Notes: generated by a model not told the origin, from the sequence alone. Positions 1 to 9,173 are shown, counted from the first letter of the stretch. The stretch is 64,000 nt of DNA from JAFAGX01 sp035622175 (GCA_035622175.1 DASPVV010000249.1:1-64000), one strand, 5' to 3'. Translations and numbers: made by a program.

Positions 1-861
1 GTATTCGATGGCCAAGAATTATGCTCAAAAGAGAAGTTCTCAAAATCGGAGTTCTACAACGATTTTCTTAAGCCGCATTGTGACGACTCCTTCCACGAGT
101 GCGGCGCGGTGATCGAGATGCGCGGCAAGGAAGGTTCACCGCCATCTCTGATGTCGTTCCTCCGAAATCGCCGAAGACGCACTTTTCACAACCGTGAATT
201 ACATCTGCTGGATAAAACTGTCCCTCATATGCAGCGCGCCTTGCTATTGCACCGGCGAATGCTCGACCTTCGACTGAACAACACTATGCAAACGTGGGCG
301 CTGGATCAAGTGCAGTTTGGAGTAGTGCTATTGCGCGGCGACGGCAAAGTTCTCTTCGCAAACCGAGCAGCAAGCGAATTGTGTGTGCGGTTGCGGGGCC
401 TGGAACTCTCTATTAGAGGGCTACATGCCGTTGCCCCGCGCGAAGAGCAAGGTTTGCAATGCGCTATTCGCGTAGCCGCTTCGCGATCAGATCAGAATGC
501 TCCGACAGGTATTAGGATCGGCGCAAACTCGGGAAAGAACCCGCTCATGCTGGTAGTTTCTCGAACTGGAGTCCCAGATTTTCTTGCAATATCTAAGGAC
601 GCGGTGGTCGCGATATTCGTCACCGATCCCGATAAACATCAACCGGGGAAGGCGCAACTATTAGCCAGCTTATTCGGCTTAACGCCGGCGGAAGTTCGCC
701 TGGCGCAGATGCTCGCAAGTGGAAGTGGTTTGAGGGATGCATCGGAGCAATTAGGTGTCGCGCAAAGCACAGTGCGTAGTCAGCTTAAAAGCATCTTCGC
801 AAAAACAAATGTGAACCGCCAGAGTGATCTCGTACGTCTTGTGTTGAAAGTTCCTGCCTGA
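1..861 (+). CDS. LuxR-type HTH regulator, 5' end outside window
   Basis: The reading frame is open from base 1 to the TGA at 859-861, so only the last 286 codons are visible; the GTG at 109 is probably an internal codon, because FYNDFLKPH and other protein-like sequence continues upstream of it. The final 60 residues form a LuxR/GerE-type helix-turn-helix: LTPAEVRLA opens the first helix and VAQSTVRSQLKSIFAKT holds the recognition helix. The part before it resembles the PAS-like region of unnamed LuxR proteins that end in this HTH. It is likely a cytoplasmic DNA-binding transcription factor. The signal is not visible and no target can be named. It stands alone; the next gene begins 332 bases later. 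Confidence 0.85.
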   Translation, partial: VFDGQELCSKEKFSKSEFYNDFLKPHCDDSFHECGAVIEMRGKEGSPPSLMSFLRNRRRRTFHNRELHLLDKTVPHMQRALLLHRRMLDLRLNNTMQTWALDQVQFGVVLLRGDGKVLFANRAASELCVRLRGLELSIRGLHAVAPREEQGLQCAIRVAASRSDQNAPTGIRIGANSGKNPLMLVVSRTGVPDFLAISKDAVVAIFVTDPDKHQPGKAQLLASLFGLTPAEVRLAQMLASGSGLRDASEQLGVAQSTVRSQLKSIFAKTNVNRQSDLVRLVLKVPA

Positions 862-870
862 ACTCGGCAC

Positions 871-902
871 TGGGATAGTCCCGTTTTTAAGACGGAAAAC
901 GG
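871..902 (+). terminator. Possible terminator hairpins after LuxR gene
   Basis: A short GGGA-TAG-TCCC hairpin followed by GTTTTT overlaps a larger inverted repeat with 7-bp arms CCGTTTT and AAAACGG and an 8-base loop (881-902). It starts about 10 bases after the LuxR stop codon. The first hairpin plus T-run is a weak intrinsic terminator; the second has no T-tract. Confidence 0.35.
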
Positions 903-947
903 CAGATCTGCCGCGGCATATTTACAAATTCAAGCACTTCGAAAGAC

Positions 948-970
948 TGGCGTAGAAGGAGGGATTCGAA
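948..970 (-). other. tRNA 3'-end-like fragment (possible att core)
   Basis: On the minus strand these 23 bases read as a correctly spaced tRNA 3' end: T-loop TTCGAAT, five T-stem bases CCCTC, seven acceptor-stem bases CTTCTAC, discriminator G and CCA. The sequence before it (GTGGA where GAGGG would be needed) does not complete the T-stem and no 5' half is found, so it is not a tRNA gene. Such leftovers are typical of attachment sites of elements that integrate into tRNA genes, but no integrase is in the window. Confidence 0.35.
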
Positions 971-1193
971 TCCACCGCCTTCATCTTGCTAATAACAACA
1001 GGGCAAAATTTTGCCATTTTCCAGACTGCCTCCTCTCTCGTTGCACGGGGCACTCCCGATTGAGCATAGCGTTTAGAGAGGATTAATCGCTTCGCTTGCA
1101 GTGACCGGACGTCCTCAGGATATCGGCCCGAATAGCATCTCCACTTGCTTACCGAGAGCAGAGGTGCTAGTCTCGGTTACCGAGGACATAGAG

Positions 1194-1529
1194 ATGAGCA
1201 AACCTTCCGATCTCGTGCAGGGCACGTTGGACATGTTGCTGCTGAAAATCCTGGCACTTGAGCCGATGAACGGCTTCGCCGTGAGTCAGCGGTTAAAGCA
1301 AGTGTCCGGCGACGTGCTACAGGTCAGCGATGGGTCGCTGTACCCGGCCCTGCACAAGCTGGAACAAGAGGGGTGGATCACGGCCGAGTGGAAAACGTCC
1401 GAGTATGGACGGCGCGCAAAATATTATTCGCTCACGCGGCTCGGCCGGCGACAGCTCGAAAAAGAAGCAGACAACTGGGGCAGGCTTTCGGGCGCGATTT
1501 CACGGGTTATCAAGCTTAAAGAGGCGTGA
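1194..1529 (+). CDS. PadR family regulator, ADOP-associated
   Basis: A 111-residue protein that is almost entirely one PadR winged helix. It opens with SDLVQGTLDMLLLKIL, typical of the acidobacterial PadR group found beside ADOP permeases, followed by GSLYPALHKLEQEGWI (recognition helix) and GRRAKYYSLTRLG (wing). The ATG at 1194 is chosen because the family begins there; a GAGG lies about 10 bases upstream. PadR proteins are homodimeric repressors that often control the transporter beside them. The ADOP gene starts 30 bases after the stop, so the three genes probably form one operon repressed by this protein. The ligand is unknown. Confidence 0.9.
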   Translation: MSKPSDLVQGTLDMLLLKILALEPMNGFAVSQRLKQVSGDVLQVSDGSLYPALHKLEQEGWITAEWKTSEYGRRAKYYSLTRLGRRQLEKEADNWGRLSGAISRVIKLKEA

Positions 1530-1559
1530 GCGTCGCGCGGTGCGAAACGGAGGTTGGAA

Positions 1560-1714
1560 ATGCGACCGTCGCGTTGGCTGTTCACGATTCCACTGCGGCT
1601 GCGGTCGTTGTTTCGCCGTGCGCAGGCGGATCAGGAATTGGACGACGAGCTGCGCGACCACCTGGACCGAAGAACCGAGGAATACGTGGCAAAAGGAATG
1701 GCACCACAAGAGGC
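1560..1714 (+). repeat. ADOP 5' repeat, copy 1
   Basis: The first ~150 coding bases of this ADOP gene match the start of the next one (4222-4376) with only about a dozen mismatches by eye, far closer than the rest of the two genes. It encodes the MRP-RWLFTIPLRL start and the soluble N-terminal helix. Confidence 0.85.
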
Positions 1715-4208
1715 GCACCGCCGCGCGCGATTCGACTTGGGTGGCGTGGAGAAGGTAAAGGAGGAGTGCCGAGACGCCCGCCGCGTGAACCGGATTCAGG
1801 ACCTAATTCAGGATTTGCGCTTCGGCCTGCGAATCTTGCGCAAATCCCCGGGCTTCTCTGCCATCGCTGTGATGACTCTGGCTTTGGGCATCGGCGCGAA
1901 CACGGCGATTTTTACGGTCGTGAACGCGGTGCTCTTGCGTCCGCTTCCATACCCCGAGCCCGAGCAAATTATGCGAATTGCCCTAGTCTACAAGGGGCAA
2001 ATTGGGATGACGGAGTTCAGTGCCAAGCAATTTGAATTCTGGAAGAATCACAGTGACCCGTTCCAATATCTCGCCGCTACAGTAAAGGTCGGCTTCAACT
2101 TGGGAGCGGTCAGCACGCCGGAGCGGATCAAGGCGCTTCGCGTTTCCACAGACTATTTCCGGGTGTTCGGTGTATATCCAGCATCAGGCCGGGAATTCCT
2201 TTCCGAAGAAGATCGCACTGGCGGACCCAACGTTGCGATTTTGAGCCATGGCCTCTGGGTTCGAGATTTCGGAGCCGACTCGAATGTGATTGGGCGCTCC
2301 ATCGCTCTCGACGGTACCCCTTTTAGAGTGGTCGGAGTAATGCCCTCCGACTTTCAAGCCATGCCCCCTGTCGACCTATGGACGACCATCGGCCAAGTGG
2401 CAACCTCCATGGGCGGGGGTGGAAACTATGAAGTTATCGCGAGATTAAAGCCTACGGTTTCACGCGGGCAGGCTGCAAGCTACATGGCAACGCTGGCGAG
2501 GCCCTATCTGGAGGGGTTCGGGCCAGAGTATTTGGCAGAGGTAGGGAATATGAGATTCGCAGCGTTCCCGTACAACTACATGCTTACCAGTGACGTGCGG
2601 AGGCCATTAGCGGTGTTATTCGGTGCCGTCGGCCTGGTCCTCCTAATTGCCTGCGTCAACGTCGCGAACCTGCAGGTGGCTCGCGCCACAGCCCGCACCC
2701 GTGAAATCGCTGTCCGCACCGCGCTCGGCGCCGCACGGTCGCGCATTCTCCGGCAACTACTCACTGAAAATCTGCTTCTTGGTTTGCTGGGCGCCTCATG
2801 CGGCTTGCTACTGGCATACTTGGGCCTGCATACGTTGCTTCCACTCCTGCCTGCCGACTTGCCGCACGCTCAGAACATTTCTCTGGACCGGTGGGTGCTA
2901 GTTTTTACAGTTCTACTCGCAACCCTCGCGGGCGCCGTCTTCGGCACCATGCCATCTCTCCAGGCCTCTCGTGTCGATCTGCTTGAGCCCCTCAAGGAAA
3001 GCGGCGCCAGGGGAATATCCAGCCGGCATCGTGTGGGCTCCGCGCTGGTCACAATGGAAGTGGCCCTCTCGCTCGTGCTCCTGGTTGGGTCGGGCTTGCT
3101 GATCAAAACTTTCACAAATCTCCTACGCACCAGCCCGGGATTCGACCCGCGCAACGTTCTTTCTGTCCCCGTCTGGGCGACGGGAACTCGTTATAAGCCC
3201 GCGGACGAGTTCACGCATTTCTACGACGCCGTGCTAAGCCGCATCAACCGTATCCCGGGTGTGGAAAGCAGTGCTGTAATAGCCGGTGGGCCGCCTCTGG
3301 AGCACGGTGGAAATAATTCAGTCCATATCGTGGGACAAGAAAATCGAGAAAGCTTTCAGGCAGAGTATCGGGAGATCAGCCCGGAGTATTTCCAATCTTT
3401 AAGTGTGCCACTGCGGCAAGGCAGGTTCTTCACGGACGCTGACTCGCAAACTGCGCATAGGGTCGTCATTATTAACGAGATATTTGCGCGGGAACACTTT
3501 CCCGCTCGAAATCCAGTCGGCGCGTTTCTTACGATTGACGATGTAAACCGCGAGATTGTGGGCGTCGTGGGCGATGTCAAGACGAAGTTGAACGAATCGG
3601 CTCTGGCGACATTCTTCCTCCCAGTGGTACAGGTCCCGACCTCTACTCATCGGTTTTGGGAGGCATGGTTCCCAACCTGCGTGCTGGTACGTACGGCGGT
3701 GAATCCGTTGAGCTTGAGCGGGGCAGTGGAAAACGCAGTGCGTGCCACCGGCCCGAGTTTGGCAATCGGTCAGGTGCGCTCTATGGAAGAAGTTCTTTCG
3801 TTCTCGATCGCCTTCCAGCGGTTCCTTATGATGCTGATGACAATCTTTGCCGGGCTGGCGCTCGTGCTCGCGTGCGTCGGGCTCTACGGCGTCATTTCCT
3901 ACTCTGTGAGCCGACGCACACACGAAGTCGGGATCCGGATGGCGGTCGGCGCAACACGTCGCGACATTCTAATGGCCGTCATCCGTCAAGGATTTCAGAT
4001 AACACTAATTGGGATGACGACAGGGATGGCGGCGGCACTCGCTCTCAGCCAGTTGCTGCGTAGCGTGCTATTCGGCGTGACACCGAACGACCCCAAGACA
4101 TTTATCGGCGTTTCGGCGCTTTTAATTGCTGTTTCGCTATTGGCCAGCTACTATCCCGCCCGCCGGGCGATGAAAGTCGATCCTATGGTCGCCCTCAGGT
4201 ACGAGTAA
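1560..4208 (+). CDS. ADOP-type MacB/FtsX family permease 1
   Basis: An 882-residue membrane protein of the acidobacterial duplicated orphan permease type. A helical N-terminal region (RAQADQELDDELRDHLDRR) is followed by the first TM segment (GFSAIAVMTLALGIGANTAIF), a periplasmic MacB-like domain, three TM segments with the FtsX signature (LLIACVNVANLQVARATARTREIAVRTALGA), then a second periplasmic domain and FtsX unit ending YYPARRAMKVDPMVALRYE. No ATPase is encoded nearby, as is usual for these orphans. The ATG at 1560, six bases after CGGAGG, is preferred over the TTG at 1554 by comparison with the next gene. Substrate is unknown; export or mechanotransmission is an inference from the MacB family. 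Confidence 0.93.
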   Translation: MRPSRWLFTIPLRLRSLFRRAQADQELDDELRDHLDRRTEEYVAKGMAPQEAHRRARFDLGGVEKVKEECRDARRVNRIQDLIQDLRFGLRILRKSPGFSAIAVMTLALGIGANTAIFTVVNAVLLRPLPYPEPEQIMRIALVYKGQIGMTEFSAKQFEFWKNHSDPFQYLAATVKVGFNLGAVSTPERIKALRVSTDYFRVFGVYPASGREFLSEEDRTGGPNVAILSHGLWVRDFGADSNVIGRSIALDGTPFRVVGVMPSDFQAMPPVDLWTTIGQVATSMGGGGNYEVIARLKPTVSRGQAASYMATLARPYLEGFGPEYLAEVGNMRFAAFPYNYMLTSDVRRPLAVLFGAVGLVLLIACVNVANLQVARATARTREIAVRTALGAARSRILRQLLTENLLLGLLGASCGLLLAYLGLHTLLPLLPADLPHAQNISLDRWVLVFTVLLATLAGAVFGTMPSLQASRVDLLEPLKESGARGISSRHRVGSALVTMEVALSLVLLVGSGLLIKTFTNLLRTSPGFDPRNVLSVPVWATGTRYKPADEFTHFYDAVLSRINRIPGVESSAVIAGGPPLEHGGNNSVHIVGQENRESFQAEYREISPEYFQSLSVPLRQGRFFTDADSQTAHRVVIINEIFAREHFPARNPVGAFLTIDDVNREIVGVVGDVKTKLNESALATFFLPVVQVPTSTHRFWEAWFPTCVLVRTAVNPLSLSGAVENAVRATGPSLAIGQVRSMEEVLSFSIAFQRFLMMLMTIFAGLALVLACVGLYGVISYSVSRRTHEVGIRMAVGATRRDILMAVIRQGFQITLIGMTTGMAAALALSQLLRSVLFGVTPNDPKTFIGVSALLIAVSLLASYYPARRAMKVDPMVALRYE

Positions 4209-4221
4209 AGGAGAGTCGAAG

Positions 4222-4376
4222 ATGCGACCGGAGCGTTGGCTGTTCACGATTCCGCTTCGTCTGCGGTCGTTGTTTCGCCGGGCACAGGCGGACCAGGAAT
4301 TGGACGACGAGCTGCGCGACCACCTGGACCGAAAAATCGAGGAATATGTGGCAAGAGGAATGGCACCCGAGGAAGC
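4222..4376 (+). repeat. ADOP 5' repeat, copy 2
   Basis: Partner of the repeat at 1560-1714. The same start (ATGCGACCGGAGCGTTGG) recurs at 6873, and a variant start recurs at 6920, making four related ADOP beginnings in 5.4 kb. Confidence 0.85.
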
Positions 4377-6858
4377 GCGGCGCCAAACGCTGCTCGATAT
4401 AGGTGGGATCGAAAAATGCAAGGAAGAATGTCGCGACGCTTGGCGGGTAAATTGGATACAGGACCTCTTTCAGGATTTGCGCTTTGGTCTCCGCATGCTG
4501 CGCAAATCGCCCGGCTTCACGGCCGTCGCGGTCCTCACCCTCGCCCTCGGCATCGGAGCCAACACCGCCGTATTTACGGTCGTGAATGGGGTGCTGTTGC
4601 GGCCGATGCCATTTCCCGACGCCGACCGGCTGTTCCTGGTCTCATTGAACTCTCCTTGGGGACCATTTGAATGGCAGCCCGGCGTTTCCGACCGCCACTA
4701 TCTTTCGTTTCATGAACGGGATCAGGCGTTCGAGCACCTCGCGTCATTTGAGCGCACCAGAGTGAGTTTGACTGGCGCTGGAGATCCTATCGAGCTACCG
4801 GCAACGCAGGTGACGACCGAGTTTTTCGCCACGCTGCGAACTCACCCGGAATTTGGCCGAAGCTTCTCGGCGGAAGAAGACCAAGTGGGACGCGACAACG
4901 TCGTTGTATTGAGCAACGAACTCTGGAAGGAACGGCTTGGGTCGGATCCACAAATTTTGGGGAAAACAATTCGGCTAGACGGCATCGGCCGCACGGTGAT
5001 CGGCATCATGCCACCCGGCTTCAATTTCCCCTACGCTGCCAAACTTTGGCTGCCTCTGGGCATCCGCATCGAGCCCAAAAATTCCTTCATGCGGCCCGTG
5101 GTCGGTCGGTTGAAGCCCGGCATTTCGCCGGTGCAGGCACAAGCGGAGCTGAAAACCTTCGCCGAAGGGCTAGTTCTGGGCCCGGGCGAAAACAAGCTGA
5201 TGCCGCAAATTATGCCCCTGAAAGAGTTATTGGTCGCAAATATCCGTCAGTCGTTGCTGGTTTTTCTTGGCGCAGTGGGATTTGTGTTGCTGATCGCGTG
5301 CGCCAACGTAGCCAACTTATTTTTGGCGCGCGCAGCCGGCCGGGGACAGGAGATGGCGGTGCGCAGCGCTTTGGGGGCTGGCCGGTGGCGGCTCATGCAG
5401 CAATTGCTCGCAGAAACCACGGTAGTTTCATTGGCCGGGGGCACGGCAGGCATTTTACTGGCATATTGGGGAGTGCCTGCTTTGACCGCGCTCGCGCCGT
5501 CGGGAAAAGTTCCCCGGATGGAGATGATCCACATTGACAGCTGGGTCCTCGCGTTCACTTTTTGTGCTTCGGTGATGACAGGGATCGTAACTGGCTTGAC
5601 GCCAGCCTTCAAAGCCAGCCGGCGCGATGCCCGCGAGGCATTGAGCCAAGGCGGCCGGAGCGTGACTGGAGGCCATGAAGGGATGCGAAGGGCGCTGGCG
5701 ATTTCCGAAATTGCCCTTGCGCTGATCCTGCTCGCGGGCGCTGGTCTATTGCTGAAGAGCTTTCTACGACTGCGCGCCGTTGATCCTGGTTTCGCGCTCC
5801 GGAACGTCGTGACCATGACCGTGGACCTGCCGGAATCCACCTATCGAACAGCAACTCAGATACAGACCTTTCATAACCGAACGCTGGCGAAGCTTTCCGA
5901 ATTGCCAGGAGCGCTCGCCGTCGGCGCAGTGGATTGGTTGCCGCTTGGCGATGCTTTGGCCATGGGGGATTTCCACGTGGAAGGCGGCGTACGCCCGCCT
6001 AGTTTTATCGTAGACAAACCGTGCATCAGTCCCGGTTATTTCCGGGCCATGGGAATACGCCTCCTGCGGGGTCGTGAGTTCAGCGAACATGATAATGGAA
6101 CCTCTCCTGGCGTTGTGATTGTAAGTCACTCTGTGGCGCGAACCCTCTGGCCCGACACGGATCCGCTGGGGAAACGAATTTCGATGGAAGACAATCCAAA
6201 GACTGGCGACTGGCTTACGGTAGTCGGCGTAGTGGATGATCTGAAACAGCAAGGGCTGGCGCAGAAACCTGAGCCGGCCATCTATCAGCCATACCTTCAG
6301 GTTACTCGCCCCTTCCTTCTCAATCACATGACTTTCGTGGTGAAAACGGCTTCGCATCCGGAAAGCGTCGCTTCCGGAATGCGCGCCATCCTTCGTGACG
6401 TTGATAAGGACCAGCCAGCTGCGATTGCCACGATGGATAGCTTAGTTGCTACGACGATTGCCGAACCGCGATTCCAAATGAAATTGCTCGGTACATTCGC
6501 AATCCTTGCGCTGGCGCTGACCATGGTAGGAATCTACGGCGTGTTGACTTACTCGGTGGCGCAGCGCACACAGGAGATCGGCGTTCGCGTGGCCCTGGGC
6601 GCACAGAACGTGGATGTATTGCGGATGTTCCTTCGCGGCGCGTTGGGCCTCACTTGCGCAGGAATTGCGATAGGCGCGGCGGGTGCTCTTGCGTTGACGC
6701 AAGTGCTTTCCAAATTCTTGTTTGAAGTCAAACCGAGTGATCCATCAACGTTCGCGTTAGTTGCGCTGGCCCTGACCAGTGCGGCTTTGGCAGCATGCTA
6801 TATTCCTGCGCGCCGCGCGATGCGCGTCGATCCGATGGTGGCGCTGAGGTACGAGTAA
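4222..6858 (+). CDS. ADOP-type MacB/FtsX family permease 2
   Basis: An 878-residue paralog of the upstream gene with the same layout: near-identical N-terminal helix, TM1 (GFTAVAVLTLALGIGANTAVF), periplasmic MacB-like domain, FtsX block (LLIACANVANLFLARAAGRGQEMAVRSALGAG), a second periplasmic domain and FtsX block, and the C-terminal signature YIPARRAMRVDPMVALRYE. AAAGGAG lies 8 bases before the ATG, and the start is 13 bases after the previous stop, so the two are co-transcribed. The periplasmic domains have diverged strongly from copy 1, suggesting different cargo or partners, while the cytoplasmic start is conserved. Confidence 0.93.
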   Translation: MRPERWLFTIPLRLRSLFRRAQADQELDDELRDHLDRKIEEYVARGMAPEEARRQTLLDIGGIEKCKEECRDAWRVNWIQDLFQDLRFGLRMLRKSPGFTAVAVLTLALGIGANTAVFTVVNGVLLRPMPFPDADRLFLVSLNSPWGPFEWQPGVSDRHYLSFHERDQAFEHLASFERTRVSLTGAGDPIELPATQVTTEFFATLRTHPEFGRSFSAEEDQVGRDNVVVLSNELWKERLGSDPQILGKTIRLDGIGRTVIGIMPPGFNFPYAAKLWLPLGIRIEPKNSFMRPVVGRLKPGISPVQAQAELKTFAEGLVLGPGENKLMPQIMPLKELLVANIRQSLLVFLGAVGFVLLIACANVANLFLARAAGRGQEMAVRSALGAGRWRLMQQLLAETTVVSLAGGTAGILLAYWGVPALTALAPSGKVPRMEMIHIDSWVLAFTFCASVMTGIVTGLTPAFKASRRDAREALSQGGRSVTGGHEGMRRALAISEIALALILLAGAGLLLKSFLRLRAVDPGFALRNVVTMTVDLPESTYRTATQIQTFHNRTLAKLSELPGALAVGAVDWLPLGDALAMGDFHVEGGVRPPSFIVDKPCISPGYFRAMGIRLLRGREFSEHDNGTSPGVVIVSHSVARTLWPDTDPLGKRISMEDNPKTGDWLTVVGVVDDLKQQGLAQKPEPAIYQPYLQVTRPFLLNHMTFVVKTASHPESVASGMRAILRDVDKDQPAAIATMDSLVATTIAEPRFQMKLLGTFAILALALTMVGIYGVLTYSVAQRTQEIGVRVALGAQNVDVLRMFLRGALGLTCAGIAIGAAGALALTQVLSKFLFEVKPSDPSTFALVALALTSAALAACYIPARRAMRVDPMVALRYE

Positions 6859-6872
6859 GGGACGGCATGAGA

Positions 6873-6923
6873 ATGCGACCGGAGCGTTGGCGGCTCTGCA
6901 CGAATAGGAAAGATCGGAGATGA
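6873..6923 (+). pseudogene. Vestigial ADOP start 1
   Basis: Fourteen bases after the second ADOP stop, an ATG followed by CGACCGGAGCGTTGGC repeats exactly the start of the 4222 gene (MRPERW), then loses similarity and stops after 16 codons. It is a relic of a third tandem ADOP gene. Confidence 0.75.
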
Positions 6924-6964
6924 GACCGGAACAGTGGCTATTCACGATTCCCGCGGCATACTAG
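6920..6964 (+). pseudogene. Vestigial ADOP start 2
   Basis: An ATG overlapping the previous relic's TGA opens MRPEQWLFTIP, the conserved ADOP beginning, and is preceded by CGGAG at ribosome-binding distance. It stops at a TAG after 14 codons (ends AAY). It looks like the start of a fourth ADOP copy whose body was deleted. Confidence 0.75.
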
Positions 6965-7232
6965 CGCCGGGGTGAATGCAAGCAGCCGTGCATTGACCAA
7001 GGTCAACAATAAGTCTTCCTGCAACTCCCTTCTTCCCAACGACTTACGATTCGATCTCCGTAGACTGCCTCCGACGCAAGCCCGAAGCGGCTTCCTTCTG
7101 ACCGCTTTATCGAACGCGCGCGTGAGACACTCGTTTGTTCGTCCGAACTTTGTCGAGTGCGGCGTCCGATAAAGCACTTAGGTTATACGACAACCATAAG
7201 ACCTTTCCCGGGCGAACCAACCCGACAGCACC

Positions 7233-7238
7233 TATAAT
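7233..7238 (+). promoter_or_regulatory. -10-like TATAAT before S9 peptidase gene
   Basis: A perfect TATAAT lies 18 bases before the ATG at 7257, which would give a very short leader. No matching -35 box is seen 16-18 bases upstream and there is no Shine-Dalgarno sequence. The remaining bases from 6965 to 7232 hold nothing I recognise. Confidence 0.35.
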
Positions 7239-7256
7239 CGGATCCAACATAAACCT

Positions 7257-9173
7257 ATGCGATGGTTACCCAGTGCGGTGCTTGCCCTTCTGTCTGTTGC
7301 GTGGATTGCGCGATCGGCAGACACCGGCGAAGAAACGTCAATTTCACTTACCCCGGAACGCGCGGTGAAGCTTCGGCGCCCTTCCGATCTCCATTTCTCT
7401 CCCGATGGCGCCCGTTTGATCTGCGTTGTTTCTGAATTCAAGGAATCCACAATGGTGCGGCATCTGTGGCTGCTTGAGATGAGCAGAGTCGAACTGCGCC
7501 AGTTCACGTTCTCCCAAAAATCCGAGTGGTCGCCGCAGTGGTCGCCCGACGGCGAAGTCCTGACATTTCTGTCGGATCGTGCTGGATCCAGGCAGCTGTA
7601 CGGGATGAACCTGAACGGAGGCGAGGCCAGCGCCATTGCGGCAATCAGCAGCTACGACATCAGTGACTTCCGGTGGGCACCTGACGGAAAGCAGATAGCA
7701 TTTCTCGCCAGAGAACCGAAGCCGGCAACCAAGGACAGAGACGCTAAGATTGCCGATCGCGAACAAGAACTGCAACGTATTTGGCTAGTCGATCGAGCAT
7801 CGAGCAAGATCCGCCAACTGACGGCCGGGGCGTGGCGAATCAAGGAGTTCGACTGGGTGAGTCCGGAACGAATCCTGCTGATCGCCAGCCATGAACCGAA
7901 AGCCGAGACCTGGAACGACGCGCTGTACAGTGTTGACATTCGCGATGGAGCAATCAGTCTCTTTGGCAAACCCAACCAGCCTTTTGAGGGGCTGCTCCTT
8001 TCACCGGAGCGAAAGCAGTTCTCCTTCGTTTCCACCGCCGCAAACGGGCCAATTCCTCACGACCTGTTCTTGCAGGCCGTTAACGGAGAGTCGGCGCGTG
8101 ATCTAACCTCGCCGATTGATCGGGCCGTACTCGACGCTAGGTGGCAAAACGAATCCGCGCTTTTAGTGCGAGTCATTGACGGGTTCCACAATCGCATCTA
8201 CCGGATTGTCCCAGGGAAAACTGCCCCGGGGTCTATTGACCTGCCTCTTTCTGTCCGTGGATTTGACATCGCACGCGACGGCGCGATCGCTTTTGTTGGA
8301 GTCGGGTTCGATCGTCTGCCGGAACTTTTCGTCAGGACGACCGCGGGAGCCGTGCGGCAGGTCGGGCACCTGCAGGAAGGGTGGGAAGGAGTCCACCTCG
8401 CGGATGCCGGGCTTTTCCGGGTCAAGAGTTTCGATGGGACTGACATTGAGGCAGCGCTCATGAAGCCGGCCGCTCCACCGAGTGGCGGCAAGTTTCCCCT
8501 GGTTCTGTTGGTGCATGGTGGACCCGCCAGTAACTTCTCGGCAGACTATTTCTGGTTCAATTCCTGGTCTCAACTGCTGGCGGCCAGGGGTTACGAAGTG
8601 CTGATGGTGAATCCTCGCGGCTCTGCCGGCTACGGTGAGAGGTTTCTAAAGGCCAATCGAGGTGATTGGGGTGGGGGAGACTTTAAGGACTTAATCGCCG
8701 TACTCGATGCCGTAATCGCCCGTGGGGAAACCGACCCGAATCGGTTAGGCATTGGAGGCTGGTCCTACGGCGGTGAGATGACTCAATGGGCGATTGGGCA
8801 CACGAATCGTTTCAAGGCGGCCGTTAGTGGAGGGGGTGTGTTCGATCAGGTTGCGGAATTTGAAACCGAAAACAACCCAGCCGGAGATGAATGGTACTTC
8901 GGTACCCCTTGGGATCATCCCGATGTGTTCGCGCAAAACTCTCCTGCTACCTTCATTCGCAACGCAAGAACGCCCACACTCATCGTGCATGGCGAGGATG
9001 ATCGCAATAACCCGGTGGGCCAATCTAGAGCCTTGTATCGGGCACTCAAACACTACGGTGTGGAATGCGAATTGATCGTTTATCCAGGCGAAGGCCATCT
9101 GCCAGCGCAGGAGAAACACCAAATTGACATCCTGCAAAGAATGCTGGATTGGTACGACCGTCATCTCAACTAG
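7257..9173 (+). CDS. S9 family prolyl oligopeptidase-like peptidase, exported
   Basis: A 638-residue serine peptidase. Residues 1-21 are a signal peptide (VLALLSVAWIARSA), so it acts in the periplasm or outside. Residues ~25-390 form a beta-propeller with TolB-like repeats (LHFSPDGARL, PQWSPDGEVLTFLSD, FRWAPDGKQIAFLA). Residues ~395-638 are the alpha/beta-hydrolase domain: nucleophile Ser503 in GGWSYGG, Asp582 in HGEDDRN and His614 in GEGHLP, all three intact. The family cleaves short peptides (dipeptidyl or acylaminoacyl type); the exact specificity cannot be read. It stands alone, after the ADOP relics. Confidence 0.93.
   Translation: MRWLPSAVLALLSVAWIARSADTGEETSISLTPERAVKLRRPSDLHFSPDGARLICVVSEFKESTMVRHLWLLEMSRVELRQFTFSQKSEWSPQWSPDGEVLTFLSDRAGSRQLYGMNLNGGEASAIAAISSYDISDFRWAPDGKQIAFLAREPKPATKDRDAKIADREQELQRIWLVDRASSKIRQLTAGAWRIKEFDWVSPERILLIASHEPKAETWNDALYSVDIRDGAISLFGKPNQPFEGLLLSPERKQFSFVSTAANGPIPHDLFLQAVNGESARDLTSPIDRAVLDARWQNESALLVRVIDGFHNRIYRIVPGKTAPGSIDLPLSVRGFDIARDGAIAFVGVGFDRLPELFVRTTAGAVRQVGHLQEGWEGVHLADAGLFRVKSFDGTDIEAALMKPAAPPSGGKFPLVLLVHGGPASNFSADYFWFNSWSQLLAARGYEVLMVNPRGSAGYGERFLKANRGDWGGGDFKDLIAVLDAVIARGETDPNRLGIGGWSYGGEMTQWAIGHTNRFKAAVSGGGVFDQVAEFETENNPAGDEWYFGTPWDHPDVFAQNSPATFIRNARTPTLIVHGEDDRNNPVGQSRALYRALKHYGVECELIVYPGEGHLPAQEKHQIDILQRMLDWYDRHLN

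Larger units (their letters stand above)
862..1193. other. Intergenic region between LuxR and PadR genes
   Basis: No gene is supported here. It holds an inverted repeat just after the LuxR gene, a tRNA 3'-end-like fragment, and the upstream region of padR. A GTG at 1101 could extend padR by 31 residues, but that extension does not resemble the family. Confidence 0.6.
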
